Assembly: GCA_963995525.1 (NCBI GenBank)
Contig: OZ023214.1
Location: 45,791,987 to 45,855,986, forward strand
DNA length: 64,000 bases
From: Escarpia spicata
Lineage: Eukaryota > Annelida > Polychaeta > Sabellida > Siboglinidae
Reading direction: 5' to 3'
Positions 26,465 to 37,670 of this stretch are shown piece by piece. Each line of letters starts with the position of its first letter. Position 1 is the first letter of the stretch. The notes beneath the pieces were generated by a model that saw only the letters and a program-made list of their open reading frames with translations, did no database searches and had not been told where the DNA came from. A program made the translations under genes and the position numbers.

Positions 26465-29400
26465 GTAAATGCTGGGTCGTAGCCTGTAGATTACCCGAAC
26501 CCCTCCTTTTGCGAAGCCCCATGATTTCAAAAAAATGTATGGTTAAAAACCAATCCACGGGTGAACCGTGTTAATCGACGGATTGTGTATATGTTTCATT
26601 ACTGTTTTAATTACTAGAGAATGATGTACTTTCACAGAAAACTAATAATTGTATTGTTTGTGTTTATTTTTCAGCTTCTCAAAGTATGTGCCCGCTGATG
26701 GTTGTGGCGAGTCCTGTTATCTTAAAGGTTCCGCTGATAACGTCAACCACACCTCCAACATATGGTCCGCCGACAGTACTCATCAACTGTGAAAGTACGT
26801 GGCGACGTATAATAAAGTTGCTTTTGCTCAAAACCCTTTGTCCGGTGTACTGAGGCCTAAGTATTAGTTTCGAGTGTATGTCTTTGAGTTAATGTATCGC
26901 ACCGTGATAAAGATATCGCGGTTCATTGATGAATCGCTACAAGCCTGTTACTATTTAGATGTCACCCTCAAGGTATACGTCATGATATTCATGGACATGT
27001 TTGAAACCCCCCCGCCCCGTAGTCAAGGTTCGTAACACTGGCATATACACCCCCTGAAGATACGTTGATACGCCCCCTATTATGTATACATCTGTACTAA
27101 TAAAAAATAGTTATTATACTCGTTGCATGTTTGTATAAATTCGTTTTACGCGTAAATTATAAGCATGTACAAGTAATGAAAACAATACTGCGTTGCAGTT
27201 TTTTCTTTGGAATACTGTCGAAATCAACAACAAAATAGGCCGAAGTGTTCTATTGATCTGATATGGACAGTTCAGCGAGCAAATCGTTATGTTACGTGTA
27301 ATCTTAGACCCCCACCCCATGTAACGCTTTGTTACGCGTAACCATGTAGATCCCCACTCCCGTAAACACGACGTAGTTCATATAGATGATCCTTTGCCAA
27401 TGCGATATACCACCTCATCGAAGACACCCCACATTCGAAGTGTGCATAATAACAATATACTATATTTGAACACTATAACACTCTTATCTTACCTATAATA
27501 CTCTGTTCAATGGAGTGCACAATATAATGCTGATACTTATATAATGATTAATACAGCTACTGAAAATGTGAGTAATAAAAATGTACTAAATTTGCTCAAC
27601 CTTCATTAAACAAATATAAACTAAGCACACCTACGCGAAAACTATAAAAGGATACATACAAAATCATACATATATCATCAAAATTGAATAAATAAATAAA
27701 CAATAAATATTAATTAATAAATAACTACACATATATACTAGTATAACGCACGGTAAATACTAAAAATAATAACAATAATAAATGTTGTAATATGGGGAAT
27801 TAATCATAAAAAATATGCTTGAATAAAATCAGTAGGCCTAATAAATCGCGCTTCAAAAGTGTATACAAGTCTCCATCAGCCTTTCCACCGACGCTATGAC
27901 AACATTACGTTTGTGTGATCTATAGACGCTACGAGAGCTGTGGCTGTTGACGAGACGAGTGGGTTCATTTACTGGGCTGACGGTCAGGTGATCACAAAGT
28001 CGACACTCAAGGCCTCCAAGCCAACAGTCGTCGTTTATAATACAGGCAAGTGGAATCATACCCGTTGTGGTGACTTGGCATAAACATCTGGGTGTTCCCA
28101 TTGTAAATTTAATCAGATAAGAAATTTAATTTCCAACGTCTTAAGGGCCCAGTACACATGTCGACGGCAACGGCAAACCTCGACTGCAAGCGGCAAAATA
28201 AAAGTCGTTCTATATGGATTAGCACAGAACCTTACACATACGGCGGCAAACCGCTCGATTACAAAACTGTTCGACGGCAAACCGTCGAGAATCGAAACAA
28301 AATCGATTTTCCAAAAATTGCCGCATGGAAATTTACTCTGAGCAATCAGCACTGTTGTTTTGGTGTGGCGTCAAATTGCACATGTTCCAAGTTAGCGATG
28401 TAAACATAAAATGTAATTATAGATTCATTGTTTTATATTGTTTGTTTAAATTGATACAATTTGATTTGATTTTCAGGAAAGGTGAGTAATCCAGTGAATA
28501 CCATGTTTAATTAGGAACTCATTATTCAATATTCTTTGCAGAAGGAACACTGTTTTTATAATGTTATTCCAACATATCAAACCATGTGAGCAATATGTAG
28601 TTACACGGATTCATGGTAAAATAGCAGTTACATGGATGCAAGGTAAATCGTAATGGATTCGTGTCCGAATGAATTAATCAGAGCCTTCTGATAACAGCCC
28701 TAACGCAATCTACGATGTCGGCAGAGAAACCGACCCTTGAGGTGGAGGGACGAGAGTTATTATATATGTTCTGTCCCGTCCCGATTCTAAAAAAATCCAA
28801 ATTCTATAGCGTCTACAAACTGCTCACGTGACCAGTTTGCTTATGCCATCGAAGATTACCGCGCTATATATACACTGTAAGTGTACTAGACTCTGCTCGC
28901 GGTTTGCCGCTTTGCCATCAATGTTTTGCTGTTGCCGTTGACATGTGTACTAGGCCCTTTAGTCCTCTTGTTGCTTGATTGCTTTGTTAAAAGGAGGCAG
29001 CTGTTCCTCGTTTTTCATTTATTCACTAACATAATGTTCTTAAGACTATAATAACCATGTTGAACGTATATTGCCCGCAAAATTGTCGTTTAGTAAGCCC
29101 GTAACAACTTTCACAATTTGGACGATACGCCCCGGAGCATGTTCAAATGGTAAACAAAACATCCAGTTTCAAAACAAAATGTATTGGCAATATAGCCGAG
29201 CCGGGTTGAGTTAACCGCAAAACTCTTTTATATTCAACAATTTCCCATTTCTCCACGATCGACACGGCATACTTCTTGTTACAAATTTTACGCTGGCTAA
29301 TTCTGGGCATCCTCGCGCGCCTGAGGGCGGCGCTGATCACATCAGTCTGTCTCAGTACGTGTACATAGTCACCATGACTGGCTTACGAGGATGATTCTGG

Positions 29401-32400
29401 GTAAAGAAACAGACTGTCTCTCTTTAAATGGACCTCGTCTGCTCTTTTCCCGAAATAACCCATTCCGCCAGGGGTCGCAATAGTCGACAGCTATGAACAG
29501 GAAGTTCGCGGAATAAATTGTACTTCGTCCCATTTGTCGTCAGAAGTGTGTGCACTATATAAAAGTGGGCTGAACCGCCTGCCTTCAGAATAACTGCCAA
29601 TAGCGGTTGTTTATAATTTGGGCATTTCGCGGATGCAATACTCAAATTGCAAAGATTGTGTCGGGCACATGAAACGCATTTGAAGCAGTTGTGACTTTCA
29701 TGGTAGAAAACGTGGCTGGTGAGATGGCAACATAATCAACATATCCATTGCAAAACCGGACGTATGTGAGAAAGTGTGGATGATTTGACATTTAAGTACC
29801 GCCTTCCAAAAAAAACCTGCAAGATTAAATATATCAGTTAATCTGTCATATATTACCTAGAAACTGAGAATATGTTTTTTGTGTGGTGGCCATTTTGAAA
29901 TAAAATAAATCAAAGATGGCAGCCGTAACGTTGCTGTCTTATGGTGACATAATACCCAAACATTATCGGTATGGTTTGATTGATAACTACGCCAAGTTCC
30001 ATGGTGTTGGCAGCAAAGGTACGCTTCTACTAAAATGAACGCGACAATTTAATGGTTTTGTTTTCTTTCCGTGCTTTTCCTCTAGGTGCGCTCAGTGGAC
30101 TGGCTGTTGACACAACTAACGATAAACTCTACTTCACTGACTCCAAAAAGAACAGGGTGAAAGTGGTCAATGCAAATGGCACAAGTACGAAAACAATCAT
30201 CTGGTGTAATAATAAACCAGTGGGCATTGCTCTGGACTTGACAAATAGGTAATACATTTACCGTATCAGTTTTCTATAATAGATGCTATTGCAAAGTTTC
30301 CACACGAACACAAAATTAGCCATATAAGTATTTAATAGTTTCGTGACTCGATTAGGTGTATGTGTTTAGGAGTTTCTGAATGTTTGTCACTCTGTAGTTG
30401 CAGGGATCTTCAGTTACATGTCCCGTTTTCAGATTGGTGTTTTATGTAACAAGAGGGAAATCTGGGATCCACAGAGCGAGTCTGGACGGAAAAAACAACA
30501 CACAGATCGTGTCAACCAACATAAGTCGTCCAAACGCTGTGGCAGTTGACGAGGAGCAAACCAGGATATGTTGGACTGACCAGAGTAAGTGCTAATTAAC
30601 TCAGTTAACTCTTGTTTACCCGCCTCAGAATGTAACGTAAGGCAACACTGCATCTAGATATTAAAACACTATCTTTGGAGCATTGTAAGTCTATCTCTTC
30701 CCAGGTGCAGACGTCCACCTACCTATTTCTACGTTGATACGCTTTCTTGGACCACTGACCTCTGTATCTAGCAATGTGTTTGACGACACAAAGGCAGTTA
30801 TTTAGATTTATTTACTTTTTCAGTGGATACATTGTATGGTGAGGCATTCCACCAGATGGCGCCGCTATTACAAAGTTAAGATAAAAAATCTGAAATGATG
30901 ATAACATTTGTTCTTCGTTTGTTTCTTCATGGGTACGAGTAGCAAGTATATCTAAAACTGGTTTGGTGTCTTGCTTCTATCGTCGATTGAAAACCCCAGT
31001 GAAATTCAATTACAACTAACCTTATTTGTACCAATTTCACACAAACATTGCCGTCTCGGGATATATTTTGCCCCATTCACTGTATGGTCAATAAAACAAT
31101 TCAATTCACACACGCACACACGCACGTACACACACATACACGCGCGCACGCACGTACATACACACACCCACACACTGCTTAATATGTTAATAATAAAATA
31201 TCTACAGTGTATTGTCATAAATACATTTTTACAGAGAAATGCAGTGTGGAATGCACGAATTACAACGGTACTAGAAGACGGCTCTACACCACGTATGGGA
31301 AGCCCGCGTCAATACAAATTGAAAACGGCATTGCGTACTATACAGAACACTACCCGAAAAGGTACAGTATTGCAATTTAGAACTTCCCCGTTATTGGGAG
31401 CCGTGCTTTTTCTATAACCTGTGTGTGCGTGTGTGCGTGTGTGCGTGTATGCGTGAGAGTGGTGGTCTCTATCTCTAACCCACTGGATCTTGCTCCCAGC
31501 GGCCGGAGTTGCTTCCCGGTCTGGTGTGTGAGAGACGCCGAGCAGGCGGTGTATAGAGTATATATATGCTGTATCATTGGACCCATTGGTCCTATATGAA
31601 TGTACATGTAATTCGCTACCCTAGAGTAATGTTTAATTGTAATAATTGTAATCGAACTTGCGTTGGTTTGTGTGTGTGTGCGTGCGTGCATGCGTGCGTA
31701 TGTATGTGTGTATGTATGAATGTATGTATGCATGTATGTACGTATATATGTACGTATGTACGTATATATGTTTGAGTGCGGATATGTTAATGTTCACAAT
31801 GGTTCTATCTTAACAGTGCTGTTGTTGTAGAGTTGTCATGCTCCATCTGGAAAGAGGAACCCGGACTCGCCTAGACATGGGATCCTTCGAAGGGTTGAGC
31901 ATGTACGGCATCACAGTGCTGCGCCGGGACTGCCAGGCACTGGGTGGGAAAATGCCTTATTTCCTTGTGTTCCCCTGTATCATTGTCTGACGTCTCTGCT
32001 CTCTCCCTCTTTCTCCTTTTCTCGCACATCGCTCTATTATCTCGGCGCTAGCGTGTTGGTTCTGTTTTGTAAATTTTGTTCCCGCTTCGGTGTATTCATT
32101 ACTGCACTCCTCCACTTTGTCGTTATGACTGTGTTGTCTTGAGGTTGCTGGGAGGAGAGTCAAGGATGTTACAGGTCTGGATCAAAGGCGAATATATTAT
32201 CGAACAGGCAGGAGGCGGGAAGGACGTGACACGGGGTCAAGATATGAGACCACTGCTGACATCATCAAGCGTCTTCTGGATGGCTCTGAAATGGCGAATC
32301 ACTTCAGAGGTGTCACGTGGAAGAAGTATCGTGATGATGACGTCATGCGGGGACAGTGAGGACGGGAGGCATTGACGATGAGATAGGTACGCGAGGTTCG

Positions 32401-32535
32401 ACGGTGAGCCGTGTTAGTGAACTACTTTGTTTACAGCCAATGCAATATATGCGTAAAAATATAACAAATTATATACATACGTGAAAATATACACATCTAC
32501 AGCCATGCACGCATGCACACAAGCACGCACACACA

Positions 32536-32601
<66 letters not shown>

Positions 32602-33331
32602 GATAAATGTACAGTGTACACACAAACACACACACACACACAGACACACGCACTCACTCACTCAAACACATAATTTTGCAGAAATTGTATATAATTATAT
32701 AACAAAAAGTATATATAGAATGTAATAAGCATATAGATATTCTATAGACTTTCTGTTAAGTGAGATGTACACCCTCGCGCATGCACGTCCGCACGCACAC
32801 ACGCGCACACACCGACACACACATAAACACACTCACGCGCGCGAGCGTGCATGCTAGATGCATCAGACGGCTAAAGAGGTAAACAGAAGACCACCGTACC
32901 CGTGAACGTGGTAAAGAATGTCCTCATGCCTTAGGACGCGGGACATACGTGTCACGCATACTCTGCACGATGGCTATGCGACATGATATCCTGGTGAAGT
33001 GTGAAATGATTTATTTCATAATGTTCTCCAAAATACCAAAGTTTACTTTGGTTGCAGCAAACCGCGATAACGGAGAGTTTGAAGTGATCCTCTGACTATA
33101 ATTCTGAAATTTTTAGGTGTCCTGCATTACATCCGACAGCGCCGAGACTGGGAAGATGGGTACATTCGCACGATGACGCACGTCTATCTCGGATTGGGAA
33201 GACATCAGCAACACCCAACGTTGGATGCACACTACGAGTTTGGCTTAGAAGATATATGCACTACACGTACAAGTATACGGGCAATTGACCAAACAAAACG
33301 CTATGTGATACCATCTGTAATGGCCGTCTAA
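26344..33331 (+). CDS. Secreted LDL-receptor class B (YWTD) repeat protein, gene 1
   Basis: Nine exons join without phase conflict: 26344-26464, 26675-26794, 27926-28045, 30086-30248, 30433-30584, 31235-31361, 31831-31943, 32175-32309 and 33117-33331, giving about 415 residues. Exon 1 is a signal peptide. Exons 3-5 carry YWTD-type blades: VAVDETSGFIYWADG, LAVDTTNDKLYFTDS, and AVAVDEEQTRICWTD. Such repeats form a six-bladed propeller in LDLR-family receptors, but here only about three blades are visible and no EGF, LDLR-A or membrane segment follows. A secreted binding protein is the most I can infer. A paralogue with the same exon phases lies on the minus strand at 45995-52945. An in-frame Met at 26251 would give a longer, less signal-like start. 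Confidence 0.8.
26675..26794 (+). CDS. YWTD gene 1 exon 2
   Basis: 120 bp, phase 1 to phase 1, acceptor ATTTTTCAG. Encodes SMCPLMVVASPVILKVPL, then TPPTYGPPTVLINCE. The paralogue exon at 51625-51744 encodes [16 protein letters not shown] at the same place. Confidence 0.75.
27926..28045 (+). CDS. YWTD gene 1 exon 3, with GC donor
   Basis: 120 bp, phase 1 to phase 1. Encodes ATRAVAVDETSGFIYWADGQ and the rest of the blade. The exon ends ACAG and the intron starts GCAAGT, a GC-AG intron; ending at any nearby GT would break the frame to exon 4. Confidence 0.8.
28144..28958. mobile_element. MITE with 3-bp TTA target duplication (PIF/Harbinger-like)
   Basis: Terminal inverted repeats of about 35 bp start AGGGCC-AGTACACATGTC and continue ACGGCAAC-GCAAA. 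TTA flanks both ends (28141-28143 and 28959-28961). TTA/TAA target sites are typical of PIF/Harbinger elements. No transposase is encoded. It lies in the intron between exons 3 and 4. Confidence 0.75.
30086..30248 (+). CDS. YWTD gene 1 exon 4
   Basis: 163 bp, phase 1 in and phase 2 out. Encodes ALSGLAVDTTNDKLYFTDS, then KNRVKVVNANGTSTKTIIW and PVGIALDLTNR. A textbook LDLR class B blade with YFTD in place of YWTD. Confidence 0.85.
30433..30584 (+). CDS. YWTD gene 1 exon 5
   Basis: 152 bp, phase 2 in and phase 1 out, acceptor CCCGTTTTCAG, donor GTAAGT. Encodes LVFYVTRGKSGIHRASLDG, then PNAVAVDEEQTRICWTDQ. The SxIxRASLDG segment is diagnostic of YWTD propellers. Confidence 0.85.
31105..31177. 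repeat. (CA)n-type microsatellite
   Basis: Interrupted CA/CG dinucleotide run within the intron before exon 6. Confidence 0.85.
31235..31361 (+). CDS. YWTD gene 1 exon 6
   Basis: 127 bp, phase 1 in and phase 2 out. Encodes CSVECTNYNGTRRRLYTTYG, then SIQIENGIAYYTEHYPKR. Paralogous exons of the same length are at 46995-47121 and 61391-61517 ([26 protein letters not shown]). Confidence 0.8.
31420..31775. repeat. TG-rich microsatellites around a SINE fragment
   Basis: TGTGCG repeats at about 31420-31455 and mixed TG/TATG/TACG runs at 31665-31770. Between them, 31485-31606 is a 3' fragment of the SINE at 50360-50640 (GGAGTTGCTTCCCGGTC, GTGTGAGAGACGCCGAGCAG). Confidence 0.7.
31831..31943 (+). CDS. 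YWTD gene 1 exon 7
   Basis: 113 bp, phase 2 in and phase 1 out. Encodes VVMLHLERGTRTRLDMGSFE, then GLSMYGITVLRRDCQALG. The paralogue reads [20 protein letters not shown] with the same phases. The acceptor TTGTTGTAG has an alternative AG 14 bp upstream. Confidence 0.7.
32175..32309 (+). CDS. YWTD gene 1 exon 8
   Basis: 135 bp, phase 1 to phase 1. Encodes LDQRRIYYRTGRRREGRDTG, then SRYETTADIIKRLLDGSEM. The donor GTGTCA is weak. If it is not used, the frame runs on to a stop at 32357-32359, giving an alternative short end. Confidence 0.5.
32505..32660. repeat. (CA)n microsatellite
   Basis: Nearly pure CA run of about 60 bp with flanking interrupted CA repeats; intronic. Confidence 0.95.
33117..33331 (+). 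CDS. YWTD gene 1 exon 9: C-terminus
   Basis: 215 bp from acceptor TTTTTAG to TAA at 33329. Encodes VLHYIRQRRDWEDGYIRTMT, then HVYLGLGRHQQHPTLDAHYE and a basic tail. A copy at 53680-53903 differs by an in-frame 9-bp indel and stays open, which supports that this is coding. Confidence 0.75.
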
Positions 33332-33639
33332 CAAAGCATTGTTGCCATCAAATGGAAGTGTGCTGTGAACAAATTATCAAAACAGTGGACGCTACACAGG
33401 GTTGCTCTCGATGGACAGCTTGATGTGTGTTTGCTCAGGACCTCATGTTTCGAATGTGAACGGGCAGGTACTTGGCGTTGTGCACACGGATAGATCTAAC
33501 GAAGTCACTGATAGATCTAACGAATGGCAGATGTGTGCTATTTGAAGTGCAATCAGATCTTGGGTTTTATCGGATAATGTAGTTTTAGCAGTGCTATTTG
33601 TACACTTGGTGAATACAAATGTCAGAGAAGGTAAACATT

Positions 33640-34390
33640 TAAATATTTTATATCACTTTCCCTAAAACCTGCATTTTGGCATTAACGTTAATGTTCTGTG
33701 TGGCGTATTTCTTAAGATGTAAAAACATTGGTTTTGACGGGCATCATACATTTAAAATGGATGATGCTAATGTAAGCGAAGGACAAATAAAACTTGTTTG
33801 AGACATTTGAGATCACAGTCCAATTACTTATATTTTAACTCCAACATGAATGCTCTACGTGACGTAGTTCTTGAGATATAAGGACATTGGTTTTCACGTC
33901 CGCCATTTTTTTATATTCCTGACATGTAAGTCAGACAAGGTTAAAATTAGCATATATGAAACTGTTACCCCGGGATACCTATATTTTGACACAACAAATA
34001 ACAGCTGTATGTGACGTAGTTCCTAAGGTATCTAATAACTGGTTTTAACGGCCGCCATTTTCTAAAAATGGCAGATATGAATATCAATGAAGGTCAAATG
34101 CAAAATATTTGAATAAATTGAAATCGATGTCCATACACCTTTAGTTTAACTCCAACAGTACGGCTCGGAGTGGCATAGTTCAGAAGATATAGGGACAACA
34201 GGGTCGAAGGCCGCCATCTTAAAACATGGCGGATGTCAATGTCGGACAAGATCACAGTAAATTATTTGAAATCGGTACCCCCCAAAAACATGTACTTTGA
34301 GCAGAAGGTGACGGCTGCATGTGAAGCAGTTCTCAAGTTATGAGATTATTAGTTCTGGCGGCCATTTTTTAAATGGCCGCCAATGGCGAG
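33640..34390. repeat. Diverged minisatellite, about 150-160 bp unit (copy A)
   Basis: Five diverged units recur with TGACGTAGTTCTTAAGATAT-like text near 33700, 33859, 34011, 34171 and 34321. Each is followed by ACGGCCGCCATTTT-like text and a reverse AAAATGGC. Copy B is at 54130-54840. Confidence 0.75.
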
Positions 34391-36310
34391 CATGGCAAAT
34401 TCAGAGATGCCCCGGGCTTTCTAAATATTGTTTTTATAACTTCTAACTATGGGCTAAATTTCGTTCTTTTATTGAAAAGTGCACGATTCGACAAAATAAT
34501 GCAGTTATTTGCCGTACTAAATATGACTAGACGTCTCCTGTGGATAGTGACGGTGGTGTTAGTGTGAATCAAGTCTGTTCACCTCTCATTACGTAACGTA
34601 TGTACACATATGTTTCTTTAAGTGCCACAGGTGTAGCTGATATGATGTCGTCAAAGGTACAATGAATATTTGAAATTGTGAAAAAGTATTTGTGTTTTTT
34701 AGCATTATATAGCATTGACTTTGACTTTGCAACATTGACCTTCACAGGACAACGAAATTTATACTGTATTGGTTGGATTCTGTGATGTCAAAAACATATT
34801 ATTAAAATTCTAAATCATGAATCTACTTCACGTAGAACCAGAGTTGTGAGCAAAAATATGATTTTTTGCGGTATTTTTGTTTTTCGATGTTTTAGGGGTA
34901 TTCCCGGGCTAGGATACCTTAGGACTTTTTTGGTGGTTAAGGACACCATTCTGGATAAGAAACCGCAAAAATACCTTTTTGTTGCAATTAGTTTTAGGCA
35001 TACCCATTTGTTCTCACAGAATGCATGGATTATCGCGTTCAGGCACCACTGAAAATGAAAACGAAGTGAACTCTTTATAATACTAGCTGTTTAAACATCC
35101 AGCAGTGCACATCATCACAACACGAATAAATATACCTTACTGTTGCTACGTTAGTAACTCTTTGAATCGCCTTGCTGCTAGTCGAATCGTGGACAATTTA
35201 TTTCAATCCTAGATGCCTTAACTAATTGCAACGTGCTGACTGATTCTCAGAAAAAATGAGTTGGTGTTGGAACAAACAAGGAGCGACGGGGTTAGCGCTT
35301 CGAACTGTCACAAGCCACAGAAACTGCTCTACGCAACAATTTACCTTTATTAGTTTTTTACCTTGTTTTACTTTATATTTGCGTTTAATGTTTTAATATA
35401 AAACAAATCTATCCCTGACCATTGTTTGATGTTTAAGAGTAAACATAATGTTCTATTCGATACCTGACCCTACAGATAATGTTCTATGGCACGTACATTT
35501 ACACGTACGTGTGTACCTGACAATGTAATATGGATATATGGAACGAATAAGCAGTATAATTATAGAGATCATATAAGAATCTGTTTGCATAATGATATTT
35601 CACTAATGAACTACTAATAAAGACCGGTGTAAATAAAACATGTATTCATCAAAAGTCTCATACACAAGGTTATTTAATTAAGTTGACATATAAGTTAACG
35701 TTTAACAAATGAACGGTCAAACCTATTTTTTTTAATCCTGATTAAAACATTTAATTATAAAAAAGTCGCCTACTACCTAATTAAGTTAGCATTTGACCAT
35801 TACCTAGTGTGTGGTCAAATCCACTTATAAAAAGACGTAGTTAAAAATCTACTTACGAAATATTCTTAAACAAGTTTGTTTACAACAGAGGTAATATGGC
35901 AGTTGTATAATTAACCATTCAAATAATAAACTCTGAAGACACACCACTGTTTTCGTTTGGAATCTAGCTAGGACCGTCTTTAAAGGGGCTTTCAAATATA
36001 TTATGCGGTGGTACACTTTTTGAAATTCTAGCCCGTATTCCAATGCGTCGCAGTATATCTGCCAAGGGGCGTCTACTGAAGAGGGGATTCTAAATGCCGT
36101 CACACTTATCACAGTAAAGTTTATTCAATAATCGAGAAAATACCACAAAAACCCAGTATATCCTCACTGCATTACACCCCTGCCGCCCAATAGTAATTTG
36201 GTTACGGAAACCGACAGAAAGTTGCAAAATTACACTCTTGAAGGGCACATCCGAATTTGTTTCGGAAGATACAATCTTTTGGTGATTAAAATGAACTACC
36301 ATGGTAGAAG
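34391..36310. other. Copy A-specific non-coding stretch
   Basis: Absent from the paralogous site at about 54845. It has no recognised coding sequence or terminal repeats, so insertion in A and deletion in B cannot be told apart. Confidence 0.45.
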
Positions 36311-36417
36311 CTGCAAGGTGTATAACAGATGGGGCGACAGCCGTGATATGGGTGATACATCTGAGTGTTTAGTCTTAATGCATGGCTGATCCTAACATCA
36401 CTGGTCGGCATTTTGCG

Positions 36418-36632
36418 ACCGACCGACCGACCGACCGATCGACCGACCGACCGACCGAACGACCGAACGACCGAACGACCGAACGACCGAACGACCGAAC
36501 GACCGAACGACCGAACGACCGACCGAACGAACGAACGACCGACCGACCGACCGACCGACCGACCGACCGACCGACCGACCGACCGACCGACCGACCGATC
36601 GACCGATCGACCGACAGACAGAGGGACAGAGG

Positions 36633-36680
<48 letters not shown>

Positions 36681-37060
36681 TACAGACATACATACATACA
36701 GATAGACAGACAGACAGACAGGCAGACATATCTACCGACCGACCGAACGACCGACCGACCGACCGACCGACCGACCGACCGACCGACCGACCGACCGACA
36801 GACAGACAGACAGACAGACCGACCGACAGACAGACAGACCGACCGACCGACCGACCGAACGACCGACCGACCGACAGACAGACAGACCGACCGATAGATC
36901 GACCGATCGATCGACCGACAGACAGACAGACAGACAGACAGACATACAGACATACAAACAGACATACAGATAGAGACAGACATATCTACCGACCGACAGA
37001 CCAACAGTCTGTCCGTCCGACCGAAAGACAGACTGATAAGCCGACCGACCGACAGGTCAG
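36418..37060. repeat. Mixed tetranucleotide array, GACC/GAAC/GACA (copy A)
   Basis: Over 600 bp of 4-bp units dominated by GACC, with GAAC, GACA, GATC and CATA variants. Both strands are open in several frames, producing spurious Thr-Asp-Arg-Pro or Ser-Val-Gly-Arg proteins. The paralogous array at 54935-55480 is dominated by GGCA/GACA. Confidence 0.95.
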
Positions 37061-37094
37061 GCAAACATGGCTCAGTTACCCGGAGAGGTAGAAC

Positions 37095-37670
37095 ATTTTG
37101 TGTTGTTTGGACTGACATTGGTTTCAGTTCCCCAGAAAGGGCGTGGCTGTGGAATTGCATAGGCTGAATTGTTTCAGTTACCCAGGGAGGGCGAGGCTGT
37201 GTGTTTGTTTTAGTTCCTCAGACAGGGCGAAGATGTGGGATTTTTTTGGCTGAATTCTTCAGTTCCCCAGAGAGGCGAGGCTGCGTGATTGGTTTGGTTT
37301 AATGATTTCAGCTGCTCATAGAGGGCGAAGCTGTGATGTTGCTTGGGCTAAATTGTTTCAGTTCCCCAGAGAGCGCGAGGCCGTGTGATTGTTTGAGCGG
37401 GATTGTTTCAGTTCGTCCATTTGGACAAGGCTGTGGGATTGCTTGGGCTGAGTTGTGTAAGTTCCTTGGGCAGTGCGAGGCTGTAATATTGCTCGACCTG
37501 AATAGTTTAATTTCCACAGACAGGGCGATGCTGTGTGATTGCTTGGACAGAATTGTTTAAGTACCCCCACTAGGGCGCAGCTGTGGGGTTGTTTTGGCTG
37601 AATTAGTTCAGTTCCCTAGAGTGTGCAATGCTGTAGGGTTGCTTGGGATGAACTATTATTCTCAGACATG
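37095..37670. repeat. Diverged minisatellite, about 50-bp unit (copy A)
   Basis: Repeated TTTCAGTTCCCCAGAGAGGG, CGAGGCTGTGTGATTG and TTGGGCTGAATTG words in roughly 50-60-bp units, about ten copies. Copy B is at 55510-56015. Confidence 0.8.

Noticed and set aside
36286..37160. Long open frames on both strands rich in Arg-Pro-Thr-Asp or Ser-Val-Gly-Arg
   Set aside because: They are translations of a tetranucleotide array; all frames are open because the 4-bp unit lacks stops. No flanking splice or domain evidence.
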